DNA of 64,000 nt, taken from positions 197,462 through 261,461 of the forward strand of contig CAVXQP010000010.1 of NCBI GenBank assembly GCA_963763955.1, given 5' to 3'. Both the position numbers and the translations under genes were made by a program. The DNA comes from DASUPK01 sp963763955. Its GTDB lineage: Bacteria; Actinomycetota; Thermoleophilia; Solirubrobacterales; 70-9. A model generated the notes under the pieces. The model was not told the DNA's origin. It saw only the letters and a list, made by a program, of their open reading frames with translations, and made no database searches. Positions 23,703 to 31,012 of the stretch are shown here, piece after piece. The number at the start of each line of letters is the position of its first letter. Position 1 is the first letter of the stretch.

Positions 23703-24587
23703 GTGCTCGTGAATCCCCACTCGGGAGGCGGGAAGACGCTGAAGCTGCTCCCCGACGTCGAGCGCGAGCTCGTCCGCCAGGGCGTGCGGTACCGAGTCGT
23801 CCGCACCGAGAGCCTGGAGCACGGGATCTCGGAGGCACGCAGCGCGGCCGAGTCGGGCGAGGTCCCCGTCGTGATGAGCGGGGACGGGCTGGTCGGCCAG
23901 GTCGGCGGCGCGCTCGCGGGCACCGCAACGCCAATGGGAATGCTCCCCGGCGGGCGCGGCAACGATCTGGCGCGTGTCCTGAGCATCCCCTCGGAGCCCG
24001 CTGGGGCGGTGGCGGTGCTTGCGGACGGGCACGAGCGCCAGATCGACATCGGCGAGGCCAACGGGCAGCCCTTCCTCTGCGTCGCCTCCTGCGGCTTCGA
24101 CTCGGACGCCAATCGCATCGCCAATGAGGCGCGACTGGTGAAGGGCAACCTGGTCTACGCCTACGCAGCCTTCCGCGCACTGGTGGCCTGGAAGCCAGCC
24201 AGGTTCACAGTCATGATCGATGCGGGCGAGCCCATCCAGTTCGACGGCTATTCGGTCGCGGTCGGAAACAGCCGTGCCTTCGGGGGCGGCATGTTCGTCG
24301 CCCCTCACGCAGAGCTCGACGACGGGCTGCTGGACGTGATCACCGTCAGCAACGTGGGCAAGCTGCGCTACCTCAGGGGCCTGCCCAAGGCCTTCAAGGG
24401 CACCCATCTGGAAAACGACGAGGTCTCCGAGCACAGGGGTGCAACGGTCGAGATACGGTCGAACCGCGATTTCGCCGTCTACGCCGACGGCGAGCACATC
24501 ACCGACCTGCCGGCCACTCTGCGGGTCCTCCCCCGCGCCCTCACCGTGATCGCACCGCCCGGTCCCTTCGCCGGTCCCCCAGCCTGA
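23703..24587 (+). CDS. Diacylglycerol kinase-family (YegS/BmrU-like) lipid kinase
   Basis: 294 residues from GTG at 23703. NPHSGGGKTLKLLPDVE is the phosphate-binding start of the DAGK catalytic fold; VMSGDGLVGQVGGALAG stands in the place of the usual GGDGT-N-E-V-xG signature, and MGMLPGGRGNDLARVL is the conserved G-GT-NDFAR segment with a G-R-G change. The C-terminal beta-sandwich ends with VYADGEHITDLPATLRVLPRALTVI. These enzymes phosphorylate diacylglycerol or related lipids. The two altered signature positions (Thr to Leu, Thr to Arg) are unusual but are also seen in some actinobacterial members. It precedes murT by 25 bases. Confidence 0.85.
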   Translation: MLVNPHSGGGKTLKLLPDVERELVRQGVRYRVVRTESLEHGISEARSAAESGEVPVVMSGDGLVGQVGGALAGTATPMGMLPGGRGNDLARVLSIPSEPAGAVAVLADGHERQIDIGEANGQPFLCVASCGFDSDANRIANEARLVKGNLVYAYAAFRALVAWKPARFTVMIDAGEPIQFDGYSVAVGNSRAFGGGMFVAPHAELDDGLLDVITVSNVGKLRYLRGLPKAFKGTHLENDEVSEHRGATVEIRSNRDFAVYADGEHITDLPATLRVLPRALTVIAPPGPFAGPPA

Positions 24588-24612
24588 GGGGGGCCTAACC
24601 TGCGGGCGCGCC

Positions 24613-25990
24613 ATGAGCGCCCTGTTCACAGCCAAGCGCGGCCTCGCCAAGGCCGCGGGGAGTCTGAGCCGCCGCAGCGGCCGCGGCGGAGGGACCACCC
24701 TGCCCGGTCGCCTGCTCGTGCGCATGGCCCCGGACGCGATCGACCGTCTCGCATCCCGGCTCGATCGCGGCTCGATCGTGGTCAGCTCGACCAACGGGAA
24801 GACCACGACCGCCGGCATGATCGCGGGGATCCTGCGGGCCGCCGGCCGCACTCCCGTGCACAACCGCGCCGGGTCCAACATGCACTGGGGCGTGGCGACG
24901 GCTCTCCTGGAGCAGTCCGGGGACGAGGGCCTCTTCGAGCTCGACGAGGCGTGGCTCCCCCGGGTCGCGCCGCATCTGCGTCCCCGCCTGCTGGTCCTCG
25001 GCAACCTCTTCCGCGACCAGCTCGACCGCTACGGCGAGCTGGAGAGACTCGCTGACGAATGGGTGGAGCTCGTGGCCTCGCTCGAGGGTTCCTGCGAGTT
25101 CGCCCTGAACGCCGACGATCCGCTGATCGCGGACCTCGGCCGCGATCGTGACCTCCGCCGCCGGCCGGGGGTCACCTACTTCGGGATCGAGGACACCAGC
25201 CAGGCGCTCCCCGAGCTGCAGCACGCCTTCGACGCGAAGCACTGCCGCCGCTGTGGGGCACCCTACGTCTACGACCGCGCTTTCGTCGGCCACCTGGGGC
25301 ACTACAGGTGCCCCGATTGCGGCGCCGACCGACCGGTGCCGGACATCGCCGCCACCAGGATCGAGCTCCACGGCATCAGCGGCTCGAGCGTGCTCGTCAC
25401 CACGCCCGAGGGCGAGCTCGACCTCGAGCTGCCCCTCCCAGGCCTCTACAACGTCTACAACGCCCTGGCGGCGGTGACCGCGGGCCTGCGCTCCGGCGTC
25501 CCGCTGCAGCAGGTCCGCGAGGGCCTCGAGTCCATGCGCGCTGTCTTCGGCCGTGTCGAGACGATCGAGATGTCGGGCAGGCCCGTCTCCATCCTCCTGA
25601 TCAAGAACCCGGCGGGTGCCAACGAGGTGCTCCGCACCCTGATGCTCGAGTCAGCCGAGGGCGGGAATCGATCTCTGGATCGCGTTGAACGACCGCATCG
25701 CCGACGGACGCGACGTCTCCTGGATCTGGGACGCAGACTTCGAGATCCTCGCGGACGGGATCCGCCGGGTGATCTGCGCCGGGACCCGCGCGCCCGAGAT
25801 GGCCCTCCGGCTCAAGTACGCCGGCTGGCCCGAGGACACGATCGAGGTCGTCGGGCCGATCGAGGAATCTCTTGACGAGGCGGTGGCGGCTGCCCCGGAC
25901 CGGGTGTTCGCGCTTCCGACCTACACGGCGCTGCTCGAGCTTCGCACCCTGCTGGCCAACCGCGGCCTGGCGGCCGACTTCTGGCAATGA
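24613..25990 (+). CDS. murT: Lipid II isoglutaminyl synthase, ligase subunit MurT (one-base insertion)
   Basis: Mur-ligase fold with P-loop SSTNGKTTTAGM (59-69), then a four-cysteine zinc ribbon CRRCGAPY...YRCPDC (C211, C214, C233, C236) typical of MurT, LPLPGLYNVYNALAAVTA, and the DUF1727 C-terminal domain. The frame breaks at 25666-25667: GANEVLRTLMLESAEGG continues one base later as IDLWIALNDRIADGRDVSWIWDADFE to the TGA at 25990. Removing one A restores about 458 residues. MurT activates the alpha-carboxyl of D-Glu in lipid II, and GatD supplies ammonia. The stop overlaps the next start (ATGA). An essential role makes a sequence error likelier than a true lesion. Confidence 0.9.
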
Positions 25991-26724
25991 CAGCTCCCTC
26001 CGTCTGGCAGGAGGTCGAGTTCGGCGGCTACGGCGCCGACCTCCCGCTCTGGGTCGAGCTGGCCGAGGCCTCAGGAGGCCCGGTGCTCGAGCTCGGGGCG
26101 GGAGCAGGGCGCGTCGCGCTGCACCTGGCCGGACACGGCTACGACGTGATCGCTCTGGAGCGGGATCCCGACCTGGCCGGCGAGCTCGAGCGCCTCGCGG
26201 CCGATCGGGGCGTCTCCCTCACGATCCTCAAGGGAGACCTCGACTCCCCCGACGGCCTGCGGTTGCCGCGGCATCCCCATCTCGCGATCGGCCCGCTGCA
26301 TGTGATCCAGGTACTCGACACAGAGACTCGGCCGCCGCTCCTGGCGCGCCTGCTCGAGCTCCTGGCCCCAGGCGCCATGGTGGGGCTCACCCTGGTCGAC
26401 GAGTCCACGCTGCTCAGCGCCGGCGCCGCATCGACCCAGATCCTCCCCGACATGCGGGAGATCGGGGGCTGGGTCTACTCGAGCGAGCCGCTCTGGGTGC
26501 AGGTCAGCGATCAGGTGCTGACGGTGCGCCGGCTGCGCGAGCGCGTCTCGCCGGACGGGAGCATCGAGCGCGAGGTCCACGATGAGATCCTCCATCGGGT
26601 CGATCCCGACGCCCTCGAGCGTGAGGCCGCCGACGCCGGCTTCCTCCCGATCGGCAGGCGGTCGATCAGCTCGGGCGAAAACGAGGCCGACTCCGTCGTG
26701 GTCCTGTTGGGAGCCCCGAAATGA
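25987..26724 (+). CDS. Class I SAM-dependent methyltransferase between murT and gatD
   Basis: 245 residues. Motif I is VLELGAGAGRVALHLAGHG, then VIALERDPDLAGELERLA and the strand IGPLHVIQVLDTETRPPLLARLLELLAPGAMVGLTLVDE. The C-terminal half (WVYSSEPLWVQVSDQVLTVRRLRERVS) matches a group of uncharacterised small methyltransferases. It overlaps murT (ATGA, 25987-25990) and gatD (ATGA, 26721-26724) by four bases on each side, so all three must be translated in concert. murT and gatD are normally adjacent; this insertion suggests either a wall- or lipid II-related methyl transfer or simple co-option. Substrate unknown. Confidence 0.85.
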   Translation: MTAPSVWQEVEFGGYGADLPLWVELAEASGGPVLELGAGAGRVALHLAGHGYDVIALERDPDLAGELERLAADRGVSLTILKGDLDSPDGLRLPRHPHLAIGPLHVIQVLDTETRPPLLARLLELLAPGAMVGLTLVDESTLLSAGAASTQILPDMREIGGWVYSSEPLWVQVSDQVLTVRRLRERVSPDGSIEREVHDEILHRVDPDALEREAADAGFLPIGRRSISSGENEADSVVVLLGAPK

Positions 26725-27473
26725 GTCCGCGAGCTCCGGGGCTCCGGCTGCTCGCGCTCTATCCCGAGCAGATGAACATCTATGCGGACCGTGGCAACAT
26801 GCTCTTCCTGCAGCGCCGCTGCGAGTGGCGCGGAATCCCGTTCCACTACGCGGCGGCCGGCCCCGGGGACGGCTTCGAGCCAGCCGACCATGACCTGATC
26901 TACATCGGCGGCGGCCAGGACCGCGACCAGGTCCTGGTGGCCGACGACATGCTGCGCACCAAGCGCGCCGCCATCTCCTCCGCGGTCGAGGACGGAGCCG
27001 CCCTGCTGGCCGTCTGCGGCGGCTACCAGCTGTTGGGCCACCGCTACCAGCTCGGGGACGAGTCGATCTCCGGACTGGGGATCGCCGACCTCGAGACCGT
27101 CCGGGCTCCCGGGCCGCGCCTGATCGGCAACGTCTCGATCGAGGTCGACCTCGGCTCGGGCCCGATAGTGCTGGCCGGCTTCGAGAACCACGGCGGCCGC
27201 ACCCACCTCGGTCCGAATGCGGAGCCGCTCGGCAGGGTCCTCCATGGACACGGCAACAACGATCACGACGGCCACGAGGGGGTGAAGCGCCTCAACCTGA
27301 TCGGGACCTACCTGCACGGCCCCCTCCTCCCCAAGAACGCCTGGCTCGCCGACCATCTCATCGCTCTCGCAATCGAGCGGCGCACTGGCTCGCTCCCGGA
27401 GCTGGAGCCGCTCGACGACGAGCTCGAGGCCGCCGCCCACGATTCCGCCCTGCGCGCGGCCTCGACGGGCTAG
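26721..27473 (+). CDS. gatD: Lipid II isoglutaminyl synthase, glutaminase subunit GatD
   Basis: 250 residues, class I glutamine amidotransferase of the CobB/CobQ-like group. LLALYPEQMNIYADRGNMLFLQRR is the GatD N-terminal signature, YIGGGQDRDQ the next, VCGGYQLLGHRY holds the nucleophile C99, and LIGTYLHGPLLPKN the catalytic His. It hydrolyses glutamine and channels ammonia to MurT, which amidates D-Glu of lipid II to D-isoglutamine, needed for efficient transpeptidation. Overlaps the methyltransferase gene by four bases and precedes lemA by nine. Length is that of known GatD proteins. Confidence 0.93.
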   Translation: MSPRAPGLRLLALYPEQMNIYADRGNMLFLQRRCEWRGIPFHYAAAGPGDGFEPADHDLIYIGGGQDRDQVLVADDMLRTKRAAISSAVEDGAALLAVCGGYQLLGHRYQLGDESISGLGIADLETVRAPGPRLIGNVSIEVDLGSGPIVLAGFENHGGRTHLGPNAEPLGRVLHGHGNNDHDGHEGVKRLNLIGTYLHGPLLPKNAWLADHLIALAIERRTGSLPELEPLDDELEAAAHDSALRAASTG

Positions 27474-27482
27474 GATCCCCCC

Positions 27483-28040
27483 ATGGTCATCGTGATCATC
27501 ATCGTCGCGCTGTTGTTGCTCGTCGGGCTCATCTACGTCCTCGCCCGCAACGGCATCATCAGGCTGCGCAACCAGTGTGACGAGGCGTGGAGCGGAATCG
27601 ACGTCCAGCTCAAGCGGCGGCACGACCTGGTCCCGAACCTGGTCGAGTCGGTGAAGGGCTATGCCTCTCACGAGAAGTCGACCTTCGAGAAGGTGACCCA
27701 GGCCCGCGCCGCCGCGATGCAGGCGAGTGGCCCCGAGGAGGCTGGCAAGGCGGAGACCCAGCTCACCCAGGCTCTGGGCGGGCTGCGTGTGGTTGCCGAG
27801 CAGTACCCCGAGCTTCGCGCGACCGAGAACTTCCAGCAGCTCCAGCGTCAGCTCTCGGAGCTGGAGGACGAGATCCAGGCCTCACGCCGGATCTACAACT
27901 CGAACGTCCAGCAGTACAACACGCGCATCCAGCAGGTCCCCGGCTCGATCATCGCCAATCAGGGCGGCTTCACTCCCAAGACCTTCTTCGAGATCGGGGA
28001 CGCCGCCGAGCGCGAAGCCCCGCAGGTCTCCTTCACCTAG
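27483..28040 (+). CDS. lemA: LemA family membrane protein
   Basis: 185 residues. One N-terminal helix (VIVIIIVALLLLVGLIYVLA), then the long antiparallel helices of LemA: NQCDEAWSGIDVQLKRRHDLVPNLVESVKGYASHEKSTFEKVTQARAAA is almost the family consensus, followed by LRVVAEQYPELRATENFQQLQRQLSELEDEIQASRRIYN and NTRIQQVPGSIIANQGGF. LemA topology is a short outside N-terminus with a cytosolic coiled domain; its function is unclear. The stop overlaps the convergent dut stop. Confidence 0.95.
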   Translation: MVIVIIIVALLLLVGLIYVLARNGIIRLRNQCDEAWSGIDVQLKRRHDLVPNLVESVKGYASHEKSTFEKVTQARAAAMQASGPEEAGKAETQLTQALGGLRVVAEQYPELRATENFQQLQRQLSELEDEIQASRRIYNSNVQQYNTRIQQVPGSIIANQGGFTPKTFFEIGDAAEREAPQVSFT

Positions 28041-28471
28041 GTCCCGCTCGAACCGAACCCTCCAGCCCCGCGAATCGACGAGTCGAGCTCGTCGGCCCGT
28101 ATCGGGCTGGCGGTGGCGATCGGGACCAGCAGCAGCTGCGCGATCCGCTCCCCGGGCGTGCAGTGGTAGCCCCTGGCCTGGTCGGTGTTGAGCAGCAGTA
28201 CACGGACCTCGCCCCGATAGCCGGGATCGATGAGCCCGGGTGAATTGACCAGCGTGACGCCGTGCTTGAGCGCCAGTCCGGAGCGAGGCAGAACCAGGCC
28301 CGCCAGTCCATCCGGGATGGCGACCGCCAGCCCCGTGCCGACGCTGACCCGCGCCCCGGACGCAATCCCGGCGTCCTCGGCGGCGTAGAGATCGAGGCCG
28401 GCGTCGTTGTCGTGAGCCCGCGTGGGCAGAGTCGCCTTGTCACTGAGCTTGACGAACCTGAGCTCCTCCAT
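28037..28471 (-). CDS. dut: Deoxyuridine 5'-triphosphate nucleotidohydrolase
   Basis: 144 residues from ATG at 28471. All five trimeric dUTPase motifs are seen: DAGLDLYAAE, RSGLALKHG, NSPGLIDPGYRGEV, ERIAQLLLVPI and the C-terminal RGAGGFGSSGT. It cleaves dUTP to dUMP, keeping uracil out of DNA. The frame stays open with strongly G/C third positions for ~47 codons upstream of the ATG, overlapping the end of hflX, so either the protein has an N-terminal extension or the hflX end is mis-framed (see findings). Converges with lemA with a four-base overlap of stops. Confidence 0.93.
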   Translation of the reverse strand: MEELRFVKLSDKATLPTRAHDNDAGLDLYAAEDAGIASGARVSVGTGLAVAIPDGLAGLVLPRSGLALKHGVTLVNSPGLIDPGYRGEVRVLLLNTDQARGYHCTPGERIAQLLLVPIATASPIRADELDSSIRGAGGFGSSGT

Positions 28472-28550
28472 ACGCGGGCCCAACGTAGACGCGGGTTCGG
28501 TCGTCACGTCCGGCACCGGAATGGCGAGCGAGTCGAGCGGGTCCCCGGCG

Positions 28551-29924
28551 TCAGTCGCCGGCCGCTCGAACTCCGCTGCGAGCTCGGCTTCCTCGTCCGT
28601 TAAGCGAAAGATCGGCGAAGCGATCGGCGAGGGCGGCAGGTAGTCGCGCGCGAACGAGAACCCCGTCCTCGCGATCTTCGCGCTCGAGGTCACCAGCGAT
28701 CTCGTGAAGCTCAGAAAGACGGTCACCGGCGCCAAAGGGTACGAGCAACTCGACCTGGGTGAGTCGCTGGCCGATCTCCTCGGCGATCCGGGATCTCAGC
28801 CCGTCGAGGCCCTCACCCGTCTCGGCGGAGACCAGCATCGCCTCGGGGTGGCGGAGGGCCAGCTCTCGGCGCTCCTCCTGATCGAGTAGGTCCAACTTGT
28901 TCATCACCAGCAGCCGCGGCGACGAGCCCGCACCGATCTCATCGAGTACCTCATCCGCGGCCGAGATGGAGTCCGCCCGGTCGTCCTCCGGCTCGGAGCC
29001 GTCGACCACGTGCAGGATCAGGTCCGCCAGGACGGTTTCCTCGAGCGTGGCCTTGAAAGCCTCGACGAGCGCGTGAGGAAGCTTGCGAATGAATCCGACG
29101 GTGTCCGTGAGCAGAAAGCGGCGGCCCTCGTACGTGAAAGCGCGGGTGGTCGGATCGAGGGTATGGAAGAGCCGCTCCCCCACCCCGACCCCCGACCCGG
29201 TCAGGGCGTTGAGAAGGGTCGACTTGCCGGCGTTCGTGTACCCGGCGAGGGCCACCGTCGGCAGCGCTGCACGCTCCCGTTCGGCCCGCATCACGGCGCG
29301 GTTGCGCTCGACCCGCCCCAGCTGACGGCGCAGCGCGGTGATCCTGTTCCGCGCCAGGCGGCGGTCGGTCTCGATCTGCGACTCGCCCGGACCACGCGTA
29401 CCGATCCCGCCGTCCATGCGCCCGGCCCCGAGGCGCTCGAGGTGGGTCCATAGCCCCCTCATGCGGGCGAGGTTGTATTCGAGCTGCGCGAGCTCCACTT
29501 GGAGCTTCCCTTCCGCCGTGTGGGCGTGGTCCGCGAAGATGTCGAGGATCACCGCGGTGCGATCGATCACCGGCACCTCGAGAGCCTGCTCCAGGTTGCG
29601 CTCCTGGCGGGGCACCAGCTCGTCGTCGACGGCGACCAGGTTGGCGTCGGCAGCGCTGATCTCCCGCTTCAGCTCGGCGAGCTTTCCCCGGCCCAGGTAG
29701 CGGTCTGGATCGGGCTGGCTGCGCGCCTGGGTCAACTGCCCGGCGGTCGCCACCCCGGCCGTTCGCAGCAGCTCCTTGAGCTCGGCAAGAGGGTCGTCGC
29801 GATGCTCGTCGTCGCGGACGATTCCGACTGCGATGGCGCGCTGACGGGCGCGAGGGTTGACGATTCCGGCGGAGCCGTTTACGTAAACGCTCTCGGACTG
29901 TCGTCCGTTGCGGTTTCTCTGCAC
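28551..29924 (-). CDS. hflX: GTPase HflX
   Basis: 457 residues as read. The HflX N-terminal domain (ELKELLRTAGVATAGQLTQ... YLGRGKLAELK) is followed by the linker helix GLWTHLERLGAGRMDGGIGTRGPGESQIETDRR and a GTPase domain: P-loop GYTNAGKSTLLNAL, switch segments, LTDTVGFIRKLP, and NKLDLL. HflX splits stalled or stressed 70S ribosomes. The C-terminal domain runs to VLVRARLPAALADRFADLSL, after which codons lose their G/C third-position bias and the frame stops; the neighbouring frame takes the coding signature over, so the true end may differ. Upstream neighbours are EamA-like and DapL-like genes. Confidence 0.92.
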   Translation of the reverse strand: MQRNRNGRQSESVYVNGSAGIVNPRARQRAIAVGIVRDDEHRDDPLAELKELLRTAGVATAGQLTQARSQPDPDRYLGRGKLAELKREISAADANLVAVDDELVPRQERNLEQALEVPVIDRTAVILDIFADHAHTAEGKLQVELAQLEYNLARMRGLWTHLERLGAGRMDGGIGTRGPGESQIETDRRLARNRITALRRQLGRVERNRAVMRAERERAALPTVALAGYTNAGKSTLLNALTGSGVGVGERLFHTLDPTTRAFTYEGRRFLLTDTVGFIRKLPHALVEAFKATLEETVLADLILHVVDGSEPEDDRADSISAADEVLDEIGAGSSPRLLVMNKLDLLDQEERRELALRHPEAMLVSAETGEGLDGLRSRIAEEIGQRLTQVELLVPFGAGDRLSELHEIAGDLEREDREDGVLVRARLPAALADRFADLSLNGRGSRARSGVRAAGD

Positions 29925-29965
29925 TGATCAGATGTTAGGCGGCCACCAGGGCGACCCGCAGCGCT

Positions 29966-30835
29966 CTATGGTGCGCGTGGCGCAGCCAGAGGCTGCGACG
30001 GGACGAGCGGAAGCAGCGCCGCGGCCGCGATCACAGCTAGGAACGCCGATGACCGGCCGACGACAGTGAGCGGGTTGGAACCCAACGGGTCCCCGAAGAC
30101 GAGGATCCCTCCTGCGATCGCCGCCAGCGTCGCGGCGGCCGAGAAGACGATGATCACGCCGACCGCATCGCCGAGCTGAAGTCCACGGGCCAGCGCGAGA
30201 AACGCGCCGAGGCCGCCCAGAATCGCGACGGCAGTCCAGGGGCTGATCACGGCGAGGGGAGCGGTTCCGACCGTCTCGGTCAGGGCCTTGAGGGCCACGT
30301 CCGAGACTCCCAGCAGCGTCCCGGCCGCCGCGGCCAGGAATACCCAGCCGTGTGCATCGAGGCGCTCGTGAGCCGATGCCAGCATCAGCAACCCGCCCAG
30401 CGCGAGCGTCCCACCCTCGAACGCGAACATCGTCGAGCTGGTAAAGCCGCCTCCAGGGCGCCCGTGGCCAGCCGTCAGGGCAAGGAACGCGAGCCCCGAG
30501 GCGCAGAGCACGAGTCCGAGCACCTCGCGACGGCCAACCGCGATGCCGAACCAGCGGCGCGCGGGGATCGCCAGCATGGCAAGGCCACCGGCGATCACAG
30601 CCTGGACCAGCGACAGCGGCGCCATGGAAAGCGCCGCCACGTGTAGGCACCAGGCACAGAAGGCGAGACCGAATCCGATCACCCACCAGCGCGAGCGAAA
30701 CAGTGCGGACGCGCTGCGCAAGGGGTTCCTCATTACGACATCGGGCGCGTTGACCGCGCCGCGGTGCTTGCACAGCAGGGCCACCCCGGAGATCAGGGCG
30801 CAGCCGAGCGCGAGTATCAGTCCGATTTGGCTCAT
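29966..30835 (-). CDS. DMT-superfamily (EamA-like) membrane transporter
   Basis: 289 residues, about nine to ten hydrophobic helices throughout: GLILALGCALISGVALLCKHRG at the start, WVIGFGLAFCAWCLHVAALSMAPLSLVQAVIAGGLAML, and in the second half SPWTAVAILGGLGAFLALARGLQLGDAVGVIIVFSAAATLAAIAGGILVFGDPLG. The two-fold internal arrangement and the 'A/P...Q...' helix before VIAGG are typical of drug/metabolite transporters; the NIPA-like Mg2+ branch is an alternative. Substrate not deducible. A stem-loop (30865-30891) lies in its leader. Confidence 0.75.
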   Translation of the reverse strand: MSQIGLILALGCALISGVALLCKHRGAVNAPDVVMRNPLRSASALFRSRWWVIGFGLAFCAWCLHVAALSMAPLSLVQAVIAGGLAMLAIPARRWFGIAVGRREVLGLVLCASGLAFLALTAGHGRPGGGFTSSTMFAFEGGTLALGGLLMLASAHERLDAHGWVFLAAAAGTLLGVSDVALKALTETVGTAPLAVISPWTAVAILGGLGAFLALARGLQLGDAVGVIIVFSAAATLAAIAGGILVFGDPLGSNPLTVVGRSSAFLAVIAAAALLPLVPSQPLAAPRAP

Positions 30836-30864
30836 CAGTTGACGGGTCGGCGCGACAGGGTGGC

Positions 30865-30891
30865 GCCTTTAGCTGAGGCTCCGGTAAAGGC
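30865..30891 (-). promoter_or_regulatory. Stem-loop in the leader of the EamA-like gene
   Basis: GCCTTTA and TAAAGGC pair perfectly (7 bp) around a 13-base loop, 30-56 bases upstream of the transporter start, read on the minus strand. No T-tract follows. I could not match the leader to a known riboswitch, so this may be a simple translational control hairpin or chance. Confidence 0.35.
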
Positions 30892-30980
30892 CGATTCGCC
30901 CCCCGCGCGAGAACCCCGCCTACCCGCACCCTACGGCGTCTGAACCTCGACCGTCCTGGTCCCTTGTGGCGGCGGGTATG

Positions 30981-31012
30981 CAAGGGCGCTCCGAAAGGAG
31001 CGACCCGTTTTA
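30981..31012 (-). repeat. Hairpin repeat, copy D (at the DapL-like gene stop)
   Basis: On the minus strand: AAACGGGT-CGCTCC-TTTC-GGAGCG-CCCTTGC, beginning inside the TAA stop codon of the aminotransferase gene. Stem GGG/CCC plus CGCTCC/GGAGCG with one bulged T; the loop on the opposite strand is GAAA. Compared with copies A and B the stem differs by paired changes. Confidence 0.65.

Noticed and set aside
30981..31012. Hairpin D as a rho-independent terminator of the DapL-like gene
   Set aside because: In the direction of that gene the stem is followed by TTGCAT, not a U-tract. The weak GTTTT lies on the other strand, where no gene ends.
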